Shown here one piece after another: positions 1 through 8,984 of a DNA stretch of 64,000 nt. Source of the DNA: Thalassobacillus_A hwangdonensis (GTDB taxonomy: Bacteria > Bacillota > Bacilli > Bacillales > Halobacillaceae); NCBI RefSeq assembly GCF_042675915.1, contig NZ_JBHTKL010000001.1:1178001-1242000 (forward strand). The letters run 5' to 3'. A program made the translations under genes and the position numbers. The first letter of the stretch is position 1. Each line of letters begins with the position of its first letter. Under the pieces are notes generated by a model, which had not been told where the DNA came from, searched no databases, and saw only the letters and a list, made by a program, of their open reading frames with translations.

Positions 1-272
1 TATACGACCAGATTATTGATAGAGTGTTTGATTTCATCTACCGTTTCTCCAAGAAAGCTGTTCACTGGCAGGTAGGCTTTCACGTACACGCCATCTTCAG
101 GATAATCAGCCGGATTGAGTTCATAAACTTCCCCGAAAAAAGAATCACGCTCTTTAACCATATCCTGCGGGTCTTCGATGACCACGCCGCTCGCACCTGC
201 TTCATGCAGAATGTTGGATACCGGTTCGATCGCTTCGTTGGTTGTGTGAATACATAGTTCTGACCACTTCAC
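1..272 (-). CDS. prmA: Ribosomal protein L11 methyltransferase, N-terminal part (runs off the window)
   Basis: PrmA uses S-adenosylmethionine to methylate ribosomal protein L11. Only about 90 N-terminal residues are visible, starting VKWSELCIHTTNEAIEPV and including the acidic EDPQDM stretch typical of the substrate-recognition domain; the methyltransferase domain lies outside the window. The start is a GTG at 272, with only a weak upstream ribosome site. It is the last visible gene of the hrcA-grpE-dnaK-dnaJ-prmA series, as in B. subtilis. It is separated from dnaJ by about 160 bases that can fold into a branched structure, an unusually wide gap for this operon. Identification rests on sequence resemblance and gene order. 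Confidence 0.85.
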   Translation of the reverse strand, partial: MKWSELCIHTTNEAIEPVSNILHEAGASGVVIEDPQDMVKERDSFFGEVYELNPADYPEDGVYVKAYLPVNSFLGETVDEIKHSINNLVV

Positions 273-329
273 TAGGATCAACTCACTTTACTATTTTTTA
301 AGGACCCTGACCACGCTTAAAACATATGT

Positions 330-426
330 AGAGGATGCCTCTAAAGGCGACTCCCATATTCAATGAAATGGATGGGTCTCCATTTCATCTTAAGGGCACT
401 CCGTTCATCCTTAAGAGACATCCTCT
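330..426. other. Branched inverted-repeat element between dnaJ and prmA
   Basis: An 8-bp outer stem (AGAGGATG at 330-337 with CATCCTCT at 419-426) encloses three smaller helices. These are a short CCT/AGG hairpin at 338-347, a 10-bp hairpin at 363-372/379-388, and a 7-bp hairpin at 389-395/409-415 (CTTAAGG/CCTTAAG). In the operon transcript (minus strand) this would be a multi-helix junction just upstream of prmA. No Rfam class was recognised. It could be an mRNA processing or stability element or the relic of a small repeat. Pairing was read by eye and not folded computationally. Confidence 0.5.
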
Positions 427-431
427 TTCCA

Positions 432-1556
432 TCAATCCCCTTTGAACGCCCGCTTCATTTTTTGAAAAAAGCTGCCATGCTGTTCATCGGTTGCATCGTT
501 ACCACTGATTTCATTGAACTCACGTAACAATTCCATTTGTCGATCTGTCAGATTCTGAGGAGTTACAACCCTGATCTGTACATGCTGATCTCCCTGACCG
601 TAACCGCGTACATTCGGTGCACCTTTCCCTTTCAGGCGGAAGGTTTTACCGGTTTGTGTTCCGGATGGTACTTTCAATTTGACTTTACCGTGTACAGTAG
701 GTACTTCCAATTCGTCACCTAAAGCTGCTTGAGCGAAAGTGACTGGAAGCTCGCAGAAGATATGATCTCCATCCCGCTCGAAAAATTCGTGTGGCTTCAC
801 GCGGATGACAACGAACAAGTCACCTGCAGGACCTCCATTAGCACCTGCTTCACCTTGCCCTGGAACACGGATCTGCTGTCCTTCATCAATACCTGCAGGA
901 ATGTTCACATGTATTTTCTTGCGTTTCGTTACGCGTCCATCTCCGCCACATGTGCCACATTTTTCTTTAACGATCTTACCGCTTCCTTGACAATGATGAC
1001 AGACACGGCGGTTCACTACTCGGCCGAACGGTGTGTTCTGCTCCTGGTTCACCTGACCCTGACCATTACAATGCGAGCACGTTTCTGGTGATGTTCCCGG
1101 CTTCGCTCCGGAACCGTCACAAGTTTCACATTCTTCTTCTTTAGGAATCTGGATATCGGTTTCTTTACCAAAGATCGCTTCTTCAAAATCAAGCGTCATC
1201 GTGTACTGTAGGTCCGCGCCTTTACGTGGTGCATTCGGATCTCTTCTGCGGCCACCGCCACCAAAGAACATATCGAAGATGTCTCCGAACCCTCCGAAGT
1301 CTTCTCCACCACCAAAACCTCCAAAGCCTTGACCTTGTGGTCCTGCATGGCCGAATTGGTCATACTGGGCGCGCTTCTGTTCATCACCTAGTGTCTCGTA
1401 GGCTTCTTTCGCCTCTTTGAATTTATCGGTAGCATTTTCTTCTTCACTGACATCTGGGTGATACTTTCTTGCCAGCTTACGATAAGCTTTCTTTATTTCA
1501 TCCTTGGATGCATCCTTCGATACTCCGAGGACCTCATAATAGTCTCGTTTACTCAC
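432..1556 (-). CDS. dnaJ: Chaperone DnaJ (Hsp40)
   Basis: This is the co-chaperone that delivers unfolded proteins to DnaK and stimulates its ATPase. The 374-residue product has the J domain with HPD at residues 33-35, a Gly/Phe-rich linker, four zinc-finger CxxCxGxG repeats (CETCDGSG, CSHCNGQG, CHHCQGSG, CGTCGGDG) and the C-terminal substrate-binding domain, so it is a full class I DnaJ. The start is taken as the GTG at 1556 (VSKRDYYEVLG), because family members begin there and GGGAGAG lies about 11 bases upstream; the open frame extends 16 codons further without support. It is fourth in the heat-shock operon, with a terminator-like hairpin between it and dnaK. Confidence 0.97.
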   Translation of the reverse strand: MSKRDYYEVLGVSKDASKDEIKKAYRKLARKYHPDVSEEENATDKFKEAKEAYETLGDEQKRAQYDQFGHAGPQGQGFGGFGGGEDFGGFGDIFDMFFGGGGRRRDPNAPRKGADLQYTMTLDFEEAIFGKETDIQIPKEEECETCDGSGAKPGTSPETCSHCNGQGQVNQEQNTPFGRVVNRRVCHHCQGSGKIVKEKCGTCGGDGRVTKRKKIHVNIPAGIDEGQQIRVPGQGEAGANGGPAGDLFVVIRVKPHEFFERDGDHIFCELPVTFAQAALGDELEVPTVHGKVKLKVPSGTQTGKTFRLKGKGAPNVRGYGQGDQHVQIRVVTPQNLTDRQMELLREFNEISGNDATDEQHGSFFQKMKRAFKGD

Positions 1557-1635
1557 TTGACAATCACTCTCCCGGGCACTATTGCATAAAGTTAATAATA
1601 ACACTGAAACGGTTCGTTAATCAAACATACGTAGA

Positions 1636-1672
1636 AAAAGTCAAAGCCAAGGATATCCTGACTTTGACTTTT
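1636..1672 (-). terminator. Terminator-like hairpin between dnaK and dnaJ
   Basis: A perfect 11-bp stem (AAAAGTCAAAG/CTTTGACTTTT) encloses a 15-base loop that itself holds the palindrome AGGATATCCT, and a T run follows on the minus strand. It lies in the 146-base gap between dnaK and dnaJ and probably causes partial termination or 3'-end stabilisation after dnaK. Confidence 0.7.
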
Positions 1673-1702
1673 CCACTTACATAGGCTGCTTTGCTTCAGC
1701 CT

Positions 1703-3535
1703 TTATTTTTTCTCGTCTTCGTTCACTTCTTCATAATCAGCATCTACAACATCATCGTCAGATCCTTGATCGCCTTCTGCACCCTGCTGAGCTTGCGCTT
1801 GCTGCTGTGCCTGCTCATACAATTTAACAGATAGCTGCTGTACGATTTCTTCTAATGCTTCTTTCTTTTCTTTGATCTTGTCAAGGTCTTCACCTTCTAG
1901 GACCTCTTTCAATTCATCCTTGGCAGCTTCAGCTTTTTGTTTCTCTTCTTCTGAAACCTGCTCTCCAAGATCCTTCAATGTCTTCTCAGTAGTGAAGATC
2001 ATTTGATCCGCTTCGTTACGAAGTTCTACTTCTTCACGGCGCTTTTTATCTTCTTCAGCATTTTCTTCTGCTTCTTTTACCATTTGATCTACTTCTTCAT
2101 CAGAAAGACCGGAAGAAGACTTGATCGTAATGGACTGCTCTTTGTTCGTACCCATATCCTTCGCACGTACGTTTACGATACCATTCGCATCAATATCGAA
2201 AGAAACTTCGATTTGAGGTACACCACGCGGTGCTGGTGGGATGTCCGTCAATTGGAAACGGCCAAGCGTCTTGTTGTATTGAGCCATTTCACGTTCCCCT
2301 TGCAGGACGTGGATATCAACTGCTGTCTGGTTATCTGCAGCAGTAGAGAACACCTGGGAATGGCTTGTTGGAATCGTAGTATTACGTTCGATCAGCTTCG
2401 TGAATACGCCACCCATTGTTTCGATTCCTAGGGAAAGTGGTGTTACATCAAGAAGGACGACGTCTTTGACATCACCTTGAAGCACTCCACCCTGGATTGC
2501 TGCACCAAGTGCAACTACTTCGTCCGGGTTGACACCTTTGGAAGGATCTTTACCGATTTCTTTCTTGATCGCTTCCTGTACTGCTGGAATACGAGTGGAT
2601 CCACCTACAAGGATGACTTTATCAATCTCGCTTGCAGAAAGACCAGCGTCCTTTAATGCCTGACGAGTCGGCTTCATGGAACGCTCTACCAAGTCAGAAG
2701 AAAGTTCCTCGAATTTCGCACGAGTCAAGTTCATTTCCAAGTGAAGCGGTCCTGCTTCTCCTGCAGTGATGAATGGTAGTGAGATTTGTGTCTGAGAAAC
2801 ACCGGAAAGGTCTTTCTTAGCTTTTTCAGCAGCATCCTTCAAGCGCTGAAGTGCCATTTTATCTTTGGAAAGATCGATTCCGTTTTCTTTTTTGAATTCA
2901 GAAACCATGTGGTCGATGATGACTTGGTCGAAGTCATCCCCACCAAGGCGGTTGTCACCTGCTGTAGAAACTACTTCGAACGTACCGTCACCAATATCAA
3001 GGATGGATACGTCGAATGTACCGCCACCAAGGTCGTAAACAAGGATTGTCTGATCTTCATCTTCTTTATCGATACCATATGCAAGTGCAGCTGCAGTTGG
3101 CTCGTTGATGATACGCTCTACTTCAAGTCCTGCGATCTTACCAGCGTCTTTCGTAGCCTGACGCTCAGCGTCATTGAAATATGCAGGAACAGTGATGACC
3201 GCTTTATCTACTGTGTCACCAAGGTAATCTTCTGCATAACTCTTGATGTACTGAAGGATGATTGCGGAAATCTCCTGAGGTGTGTGTTCTTTACCTTCGA
3301 CTTCCACCTTATAGTCCGTGCCCATATGACGTTTGATGGACTGGATCGTGTTCGGGTTCGTAATTGCCTGACGCTTCGCAACTTCCCCAACCTGGCGTTC
3401 ACCATTTTTGAATGCTACGACGGACGGTGTCGTGCGATTCCCTTCAGGGTTAGGAATTACTTTGGACTCGCCGCCTTCCATTACTGCTACACAAGAGTTT
3501 GTCGTTCCTAAGTCGATACCGATAATTTTACCCAT
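1703..3535 (-). CDS. dnaK: Chaperone DnaK (Hsp70)
   Basis: This ATP-dependent chaperone folds and protects proteins together with DnaJ and GrpE. The 610-residue product has the ATPase signatures IGIDLGTTNSCVAV near the N terminus, VYDLGGGTFDVSIL and VILVGGSTRIPAVQ, then the substrate-binding domain and an acidic, Gln-rich tail ending in DDDVVDADYEEVNEDEKK. Two ATGs two codons apart are possible starts. The second, at 3535, is chosen because AAGGAGG lies 8 bases before it, whereas the first would be only about 2 bases from the ribosome site. It is third in the HrcA/CIRCE-controlled operon, about 60 bases from grpE. Confidence 0.98.
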   Translation of the reverse strand: MGKIIGIDLGTTNSCVAVMEGGESKVIPNPEGNRTTPSVVAFKNGERQVGEVAKRQAITNPNTIQSIKRHMGTDYKVEVEGKEHTPQEISAIILQYIKSYAEDYLGDTVDKAVITVPAYFNDAERQATKDAGKIAGLEVERIINEPTAAALAYGIDKEDEDQTILVYDLGGGTFDVSILDIGDGTFEVVSTAGDNRLGGDDFDQVIIDHMVSEFKKENGIDLSKDKMALQRLKDAAEKAKKDLSGVSQTQISLPFITAGEAGPLHLEMNLTRAKFEELSSDLVERSMKPTRQALKDAGLSASEIDKVILVGGSTRIPAVQEAIKKEIGKDPSKGVNPDEVVALGAAIQGGVLQGDVKDVVLLDVTPLSLGIETMGGVFTKLIERNTTIPTSHSQVFSTAADNQTAVDIHVLQGEREMAQYNKTLGRFQLTDIPPAPRGVPQIEVSFDIDANGIVNVRAKDMGTNKEQSITIKSSSGLSDEEVDQMVKEAEENAEEDKKRREEVELRNEADQMIFTTEKTLKDLGEQVSEEEKQKAEAAKDELKEVLEGEDLDKIKEKKEALEEIVQQLSVKLYEQAQQQAQAQQGAEGDQGSDDDVVDADYEEVNEDEKK

Positions 3536-3596
3536 TGTCATTTCCTCCTTAAAAGATGTTCCATTTATGCATAAGTCTATTTACATGATCAGTGAT

Positions 3597-4139
3597 TTAC
3601 TGATTGACTTTTACCATTGATGGGCGAATGACCCGATCTTTAAGTTTATAACCTTTTTGAAGCTCTTCGATCACTACATTCGATTCATAATTCTCATCTT
3701 CTACCTGCATGACCGCCTGGTGGAAGTTAGGGTCGAATTGTTCTCCCTCTGCAGGGATTTCCTCTACGCCTTCCTTTTCCAGGGCTGCTTTCAATTGCTG
3801 GTAGACCATTTTGATTCCATCTACGAATCCTTTGGACGAATCATCCGATACTTCGATCTTCAATGCCCGATCGAAGTTATCCAGCACAGGTACCAGCTCT
3901 GTCACTAAGTCCTGTGAGCGGTATTTCCTGTCCGCTTCCCTGTCTTTCACCGTTCTGCGTCGGAAGTTATCGTAATCCGCCTGTAGCCTTAAGAGACGGT
4001 TCTGAATTTCATCTTTCTCCTGTTTCAGTCGATCCATTTCGGAAGTATCTTCAACTGCAGCATCATTTTCAGTTGTTTCTTCCGCTGCGGAGTCATTTTC
4101 TTCATCCACCAATTCCTGTTCGTGTCTTTCCTCTGCCAT
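3597..4139 (-). CDS. grpE: Nucleotide exchange factor GrpE
   Basis: GrpE releases ADP from DnaK and acts as a thermosensor of the chaperone cycle. The 180-residue product begins MAEERHEQELVDEEN, continues as a Glu/Asp-rich coiled coil to roughly residue 95, and ends in the conserved beta domain (YKLKDRVIRPSMVKV). The start at 4139 is set by AGGAGGTG placed 7 bases upstream; the longer open frame upstream has hydrophobic, non-homologous residues and is rejected. It lies between hrcA and dnaK in the same operon. Confidence 0.97.
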   Translation of the reverse strand: MAEERHEQELVDEENDSAAEETTENDAAVEDTSEMDRLKQEKDEIQNRLLRLQADYDNFRRRTVKDREADRKYRSQDLVTELVPVLDNFDRALKIEVSDDSSKGFVDGIKMVYQQLKAALEKEGVEEIPAEGEQFDPNFHQAVMQVEDENYESNVVIEELQKGYKLKDRVIRPSMVKVNQ

Positions 4140-4283
4140 GTCGACACCTCCTAAGTTCTGTTCACCGTTAATGACTATAACATGACTGAATGCGTTAGCA
4201 AAACAATAACACCAAGCGATGATACTGAACATAAAGAAGCGATGGGCAATGATTCTCCCACCCACTCCCATCTATTTCCGCAT

Positions 4284-5315
4284 TCATTCATTTTGATACC
4301 ATGATCGGAATGTTTCCGTCATTTGACCTGACAGTACATCGATCAGCTGGATGACGCGATTGTATTCCATACGCGTCGGTCCTAATAGAGCAATCGTACC
4401 GATCTGCTCATCACCTAGTGTGTAGGTAGCAGTAATCAAACTGCAATTGTGCATGGCATCCGCTTCATTTTCATGACCGATTTTCACTTGGATGCCAGGA
4501 TGATCGCTGCGGAGCAAGTGTGCAATTTCAGATTCTTTTTCGATCATCGAGTAGAGTGACCGGACCTTATCCAGGTCTTTGAATTCTGGCTGCATCAAAA
4601 TATTGGTCTTTCCGCCAATGTATAATTTTGTCGGCTGTTCTTCAAGCAGGGCAGCGTGAAGATACTTGAATGCATGATCATAGTTCTCTGTATGGGATTT
4701 GATCAGATCTCCGACTTCCCGATACAGCTTCTCATGCAATTGGACCAACGGCACTCCATATAGTCGATCATTCAGGATGTTCACCATTTTCTCAAGATCC
4801 GACGCATCGATTTCAACTGGTATATTGAAAGAACGATGTTCGACATGCCCTGTGTTCGTGACCAGGATCGCCACTGCAGTCTGGTTGGTCAAAGGTACGA
4901 TCTGAAGCTGTTTCAGCTTCGTTTCGAACACTTCTGGACCGAGGATGATCGACGTATAGTTCGTCAACTCAGACAAAATCCCTGCAGACTTCTGCACGAC
5001 ACGTTCGAATTCAAGCATCTGATCCTTAAATGCATGCTGGATGGAATGTACCTCAGAGCCAGAGAGACGTGTCGGTGTCAATAAATGATCCACATAGAAC
5101 CTGTACCCTTTTTCAGAAGGTACTCTCCCTGATGAAGAATGGGTCTTTTCGATGTATCCCATTTCTTCAAGGTCGGCCATTTCATTCCGGATCGTAGCTG
5201 AACTGAATGTCACCTCGTCCTTTTTTGAAATGGACCTCGAACCTACAGGAAGTGCTGTCTGGATGAACTCATCAATTATCACTTGCAGAACCAATAGTTG
5301 TCTATCTGTCAACAT
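4284..5315 (-). CDS. hrcA: Heat-inducible transcription repressor HrcA
   Basis: HrcA is the repressor that binds CIRCE and shuts off the dnaK operon; its folding depends on GroE. The 343-residue product starts MLTDRQLLVLQVIIDEFIQ, the N-terminal winged helix, with the typical PVGSRSISKK segment, followed by the GAF-like dimerisation domain and a C-terminal LLGPTRMEYNRVI motif characteristic of the family. The ATG at 5315 is chosen because it follows AGAGGTGATC; the longer frame starts inside the CIRCE element. First gene of the operon, so HrcA represses itself. Confidence 0.97.
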   Translation of the reverse strand: MLTDRQLLVLQVIIDEFIQTALPVGSRSISKKDEVTFSSATIRNEMADLEEMGYIEKTHSSSGRVPSEKGYRFYVDHLLTPTRLSGSEVHSIQHAFKDQMLEFERVVQKSAGILSELTNYTSIILGPEVFETKLKQLQIVPLTNQTAVAILVTNTGHVEHRSFNIPVEIDASDLEKMVNILNDRLYGVPLVQLHEKLYREVGDLIKSHTENYDHAFKYLHAALLEEQPTKLYIGGKTNILMQPEFKDLDKVRSLYSMIEKESEIAHLLRSDHPGIQVKIGHENEADAMHNCSLITATYTLGDEQIGTIALLGPTRMEYNRVIQLIDVLSGQMTETFRSWYQNE

Positions 5316-5329
5316 GATGATCACCTCTG

Positions 5330-5356
5330 TTAGCACTCATGTCTGTCGAGTGCTAA
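5330..5356 (-). promoter_or_regulatory. CIRCE operator
   Basis: Perfect consensus TTAGCACTC-N9-GAGTGCTAA, immediately upstream of hrcA and downstream of a sigma-A promoter. It is the HrcA binding site that controls the whole hrcA-grpE-dnaK-dnaJ series. Confidence 0.98.
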
Positions 5357-5366
5357 ATCTAATAAT

Positions 5367-5395
5367 AAATTACCAAATGACCATTTAAATGTCAA
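5367..5395 (-). promoter_or_regulatory. Sigma-A promoter of the hrcA operon
   Basis: TTGACA (5390-5395) is separated by 17 bases from TAATTT (5367-5372), just ahead of CIRCE, so the operator covers the start of transcription. Confidence 0.75.
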
Positions 5396-5421
5396 CGTGT
5401 TTGAACTTGAAATTATTCGAA

Positions 5422-6564
5422 TCAGTTTTCTTCCAGAATGAATTCCTGAAAGACTTCATTCCCTAGAAGGCGCCCTTTTTCGGTCAAACGGATATGAGAG
5501 TGATCCACTTCGATCAGGCCACGCTCCTTCAGTTGCGGAATCGCATCGCTGAATACTTCGTCCATCTGCACTCCGTATTTGTCATGGAAGCGCGCCAATG
5601 ATACTCCCTCAGCTTTCCTCAACCCAAGAAACATCTCTTCTTCCATCTGTTCCTTCTTTCCGATCGGCTCTTCATTCAAGATTGGCAGGCCATCCTTTTC
5701 TGCTTGCTTTACATAGGCAGGAAGCGGGCGAAGGTTGATGATCCGTTTCCCAGGTAGATACCCATGTGCCCCTGCACCGAAACCATAATAGAATTCATTA
5801 TTCCAATAAGTGAGGTTATGCTTGCTCTCATACCCCGGTTTGGCAAAATTACTGATTTCATATTGGACAAGGCCATGGTCTTCCATCTTCTGCTGCAGCA
5901 GTTCGTACATTGCAGCTTCTGTGTCTTCAGGCGGCTTTGAAAGTTTCCCTTTCTTATAACGCTGATAAAAGACGGTTTTCGGTTCGATTTGCAATGAATA
6001 GGAGGAATAATGAGGCAAGTCGAACTTCAGCGCCTCATCCACTGTCTGTTCAAACTGTTCCAATGTCTGATTCGGCAAAGCATAAATCAAGTCCAGGCTG
6101 ATGTTCGTCAGACCAATGGAAAGCAGCCTGTCAACATTGGTATAGACATCTTTGACTTTGTGCACACGACCGATTTGTTCGAGCATCTCATCATCGAATA
6201 CTTGTACTCCTAGAGAAATGCGGTTTACGCCGAAATCGTGTAACAGTTTCACTTTATCTTCATCGAGGTCTCCAGGGTTCGCCTCGAATGTGTATTCCAT
6301 TTCCGTGGATATGTGAAACTTCGAATCGATGATCCGCAGCAGCTTCTCCAACTGCTGGGCGTTCAAAGCTGTAGGAGTACCCCCACCTACGAAAATTGTT
6401 TTTGGGGTAGCCTTCTCATCTGGAATATAGGCATCCATTTCCTTTTCCAAGGCATTCAAATAGTCATCTGCCATCCCTTCATGGTAGAAAAACTTCGTAA
6501 AATCACAGTAATGACAAATCTGCTGACAAAATGGGATGTGAATATATGCGGAAGGTATATACAT
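5422..6564 (-). CDS. hemW: Radical SAM heme chaperone HemW
   Basis: This is a HemN-like radical S-adenosylmethionine protein; characterised HemW proteins bind heme and deliver it to respiratory enzymes rather than oxidising coproporphyrinogen. The 380-residue product carries the 4Fe-4S motif C13-x3-C17-x2-C20 (CQQICHYC), the GGGTPTAL motif and a C-terminal HemN-type domain. The start ATG at 6564 follows GAAAGG. It sits between lepA and hrcA exactly as in B. subtilis, where the gene was formerly called hemN. The role as heme chaperone rather than oxidase is inferred from the family. Confidence 0.92.
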   Translation of the reverse strand: MYIPSAYIHIPFCQQICHYCDFTKFFYHEGMADDYLNALEKEMDAYIPDEKATPKTIFVGGGTPTALNAQQLEKLLRIIDSKFHISTEMEYTFEANPGDLDEDKVKLLHDFGVNRISLGVQVFDDEMLEQIGRVHKVKDVYTNVDRLLSIGLTNISLDLIYALPNQTLEQFEQTVDEALKFDLPHYSSYSLQIEPKTVFYQRYKKGKLSKPPEDTEAAMYELLQQKMEDHGLVQYEISNFAKPGYESKHNLTYWNNEFYYGFGAGAHGYLPGKRIINLRPLPAYVKQAEKDGLPILNEEPIGKKEQMEEEMFLGLRKAEGVSLARFHDKYGVQMDEVFSDAIPQLKERGLIEVDHSHIRLTEKGRLLGNEVFQEFILEEN

Positions 6565-6629
6565 ACGATCTAACCTTTCTTGAGAACAGCCGGTGCTCCA
6601 GTTGTTCTATAATGATTCCCTTAACTGAC

Positions 6630-6661
6630 GAAAACCGCAAGAGAAATTCTCCTGCGGTTTC
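6630..6661 (-). terminator. Terminator downstream of lepA
   Basis: AAACCGC/GCGGTTT with an inner GAGAA/TTCTC pairing forms a hairpin followed by TTTTC on the minus strand, a few bases after the lepA stop codon. Confidence 0.7.
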
Positions 6662-6667
6662 ATCCTA

Positions 6668-8494
6668 TTATTTATCGTCGTCATTCATTTCAAGTACAGA
6701 CATGAACGCTTCCTGAGGCACCTCGACAGAGCCGACCATCTTCATGCGCTTCTTACCTTCTTTCTGTTTTTCAAGAAGTTTACGCTTACGTGAGATGTCT
6801 CCTCCATAACATTTGGAAAGGACGTTCTTACGCATGGCTTTGATCGTGGACCTTGCAACAATCTTGTTTCCGATTGCTGCCTGGACAGGCACTTCGAACT
6901 GCTGTCTAGGGATAAGGGCCTTCAGCTTTTCAACGATTTGTTTCCCACGTTCATAAGCGAAATCACGGTGAACGATGAACGATAGCGCATCGATCGTATC
7001 TCCGTTAAGCAGAATGTCCATTTTCACCAGGTTGGATGCTTTATAACCGATCAATTCATAATCGAAAGAAGCATATCCCTTTGTCTGTGATTTCAACTGA
7101 TCGAAGAAATCATAGACGATCTCCGATAATGGAATGTCATAGACGACATTGACACGGTTTTCGTCCAAGTATTGCATATCAATGAAGTCTCCGCGTTTCT
7201 TCTGACAGATTTCCATTACAGGACCGACAAAATCATTCGGCACCATGACCGTCGCTTTGACGAATGGTTCGCGGACTTCCTGGACTTTTTGACTGTCTGG
7301 CATCATGGATGGGTTGTCGACGCGCTCTTCGGACCCATCCGTGAGAGCGACCTGATAGATTACACTTGGCGCAGTCGTAATCAAGTCGATGCCGAATTCA
7401 CGTTCAATCCGCTCCTGGATGATTTCCATGTGTAGCATTCCGAGGAACCCACAACGGAAACCGAAGCCTAATGCCTGGGATGTCTCCGCTTCATACTGCA
7501 GGGAAGAGTCATTCAGCTCCAACCGTTCCAGCGCCTCTCTCAGGTCATTATAATTAGCTGCGTCGACGGGGTACATTCCACAAAACACCATTGGATTCAT
7601 GCGTTTATAACCCGGTAACGGCTCAGCTGCCGGATTATTGGCAAGCGTGATCGTATCACCGACACGGCTGTCTCCGACGTTTTTGATGGAAGCTGTCAGG
7701 TAACCAACGTCGCCGACGGTCAATTCCTTCAGTTTCTCCGGTTTCGGACGGAACACTCCGACCTCGTTAACTTCGAATTCCTTACCGGTAGCCATCATTT
7801 TGATTTTATCTCCGACTTTGACGGAGCCTTCTTTAATACATGTATAGGCAACGACACCTCGATAAGGATCATAAAGTGAGTCGAAAATCAGCGCTTTCAA
7901 TGGATCTTTGACTTCACCAGTCGGCGGTGGAACATCCTTTACGATACGTTCAAGGATTTCATCGATCCCCTTACCTGCTTTAGCACTCGCAAGGATGGCA
8001 TCGGATGCATCGATGCCGATGACATCTTCGATTTCCTGCTTCACGCGCTCAGGATCGGCACTCGGCAAGTCAATCTTATTGATGACAGGAATGATTTCCA
8101 GGTCGTTTTCCAATGCAAGATAGACGTTCGCCAGTGTCTGCGCTTCGATTCCCTGTGCAGCGTCCACTACGAGGATCGCACCTTCACAGGCAGCGAGGCT
8201 TCGGGATACTTCGTATGTAAAATCGACGTGTCCCGGTGTATCAATCAAATGGAAGATATAATCTTCTCCATCATTTGCAGCATAATTCAATTGGACAGCA
8301 TTCAACTTGATGGTGATTCCACGTTCTCTTTCCAAATCCATCGCATCAAGGAACTGTTCTTTCATTTCACGTTGTGTCAACGCCTTCGTCTTCTCCAAAA
8401 TCCTATCGGCAAGCGTCGATTTGCCGTGGTCGATGTGAGCGATGATCGAGAAGTTACGCACACGTTGTTGTCTGTTGTTACTAGTCAAATTCAA
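6668..8494 (-). CDS. lepA: Elongation factor 4 (LepA)
   Basis: LepA is a translational GTPase that acts on ribosomes, linked in the family to back-translocation and initiation quality. The 608-residue product shows the G1 motif AHIDHGKST, DTPGHVDF, NKIDLPSAD, EF-G-like domains and the LepA-specific C terminus. The start codon is TTG at 8494, set by GTAGGAGTGGA directly upstream. A stable hairpin terminator follows the gene, and yqxA, spoIIP and gpr lie upstream in the same direction. Confidence 0.97.
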   Translation of the reverse strand: MNLTSNNRQQRVRNFSIIAHIDHGKSTLADRILEKTKALTQREMKEQFLDAMDLERERGITIKLNAVQLNYAANDGEDYIFHLIDTPGHVDFTYEVSRSLAACEGAILVVDAAQGIEAQTLANVYLALENDLEIIPVINKIDLPSADPERVKQEIEDVIGIDASDAILASAKAGKGIDEILERIVKDVPPPTGEVKDPLKALIFDSLYDPYRGVVAYTCIKEGSVKVGDKIKMMATGKEFEVNEVGVFRPKPEKLKELTVGDVGYLTASIKNVGDSRVGDTITLANNPAAEPLPGYKRMNPMVFCGMYPVDAANYNDLREALERLELNDSSLQYEAETSQALGFGFRCGFLGMLHMEIIQERIEREFGIDLITTAPSVIYQVALTDGSEERVDNPSMMPDSQKVQEVREPFVKATVMVPNDFVGPVMEICQKKRGDFIDMQYLDENRVNVVYDIPLSEIVYDFFDQLKSQTKGYASFDYELIGYKASNLVKMDILLNGDTIDALSFIVHRDFAYERGKQIVEKLKALIPRQQFEVPVQAAIGNKIVARSTIKAMRKNVLSKCYGGDISRKRKLLEKQKEGKKRMKMVGSVEVPQEAFMSVLEMNDDDK

Positions 8495-8570
8495 TCCACT
8501 CCTACTATTTTAACCAACAATAACTAGGATAGATTATAGCAATAGCACGATGATTATTCAATGAATTTCA

Positions 8571-8600
8571 AAAGGGACAGCCGCTTCCGACCATCCCTTT
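8571..8600 (-). terminator. Weak terminator-like hairpin after yqxA
   Basis: AAAGGGA and TCCCTTT form a 7-bp stem 15 bases after the yqxA stop. The T run is short, so termination may be partial and lepA may be reached by readthrough. Confidence 0.45.
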
Positions 8601-8615
8601 GGTTGCCGTTCACTT

Positions 8616-8960
8616 CTAAAATAACGGTTCCACAAGTGCTGCCATCGAATCGATTACGACGTTATAGACCGTATTCACTCCTTTTTCCAACACCTGAGCC
8701 ACTTTGACGCTGGAATGGGTTGCCTGGTCTTTGTACTGTGTCATCTTTTCCTCGAGCCCTTCCTGTTCCAAAGGCACTCCCATGACCGTCACTTCATAGG
8801 CATCTGAATCCTGCTGTTTGATCTCCAGTGCATCCTGGAGGCTGTCGCTCGTATAGCCTCGCGTCTGGATGACACCTTCACTTGCCTGATTGATTCCGAA
8901 CAATGCTCCTCCAAGAAACAGCACCATCATGAACAGGATAAAAGCGATGTAGCGAATCAT
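8616..8960 (-). CDS. yqxA: YqxA family protein (DUF3679), function unknown
   Basis: A 114-residue protein with one N-terminal membrane helix (about residues 4-22, AFILFMMVLFLGGALFG) and a polar remainder predicted outside the membrane. The family is confined to spore-formers and always sits between spoIIP and lepA, as here. The start ATG follows GGAGGTGG. No catalytic motif is visible. Close linkage to spoIIP (about 24 bases) suggests expression in the same sporulation transcript, but no function is known. Confidence 0.85.
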   Translation of the reverse strand: MIRYIAFILFMMVLFLGGALFGINQASEGVIQTRGYTSDSLQDALEIKQQDSDAYEVTVMGVPLEQEGLEEKMTQYKDQATHSSVKVAQVLEKGVNTVYNVVIDSMAALVEPLF

Positions 8961-8984
8961 CCTACCACCTCCAGAATGAATTTT

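Noticed and set aside
2786..3511. 241-residue plus-strand frame
   Set aside because: Antisense to the dnaK ATPase domain and rich in Cys and Phe; a codon-bias shadow.
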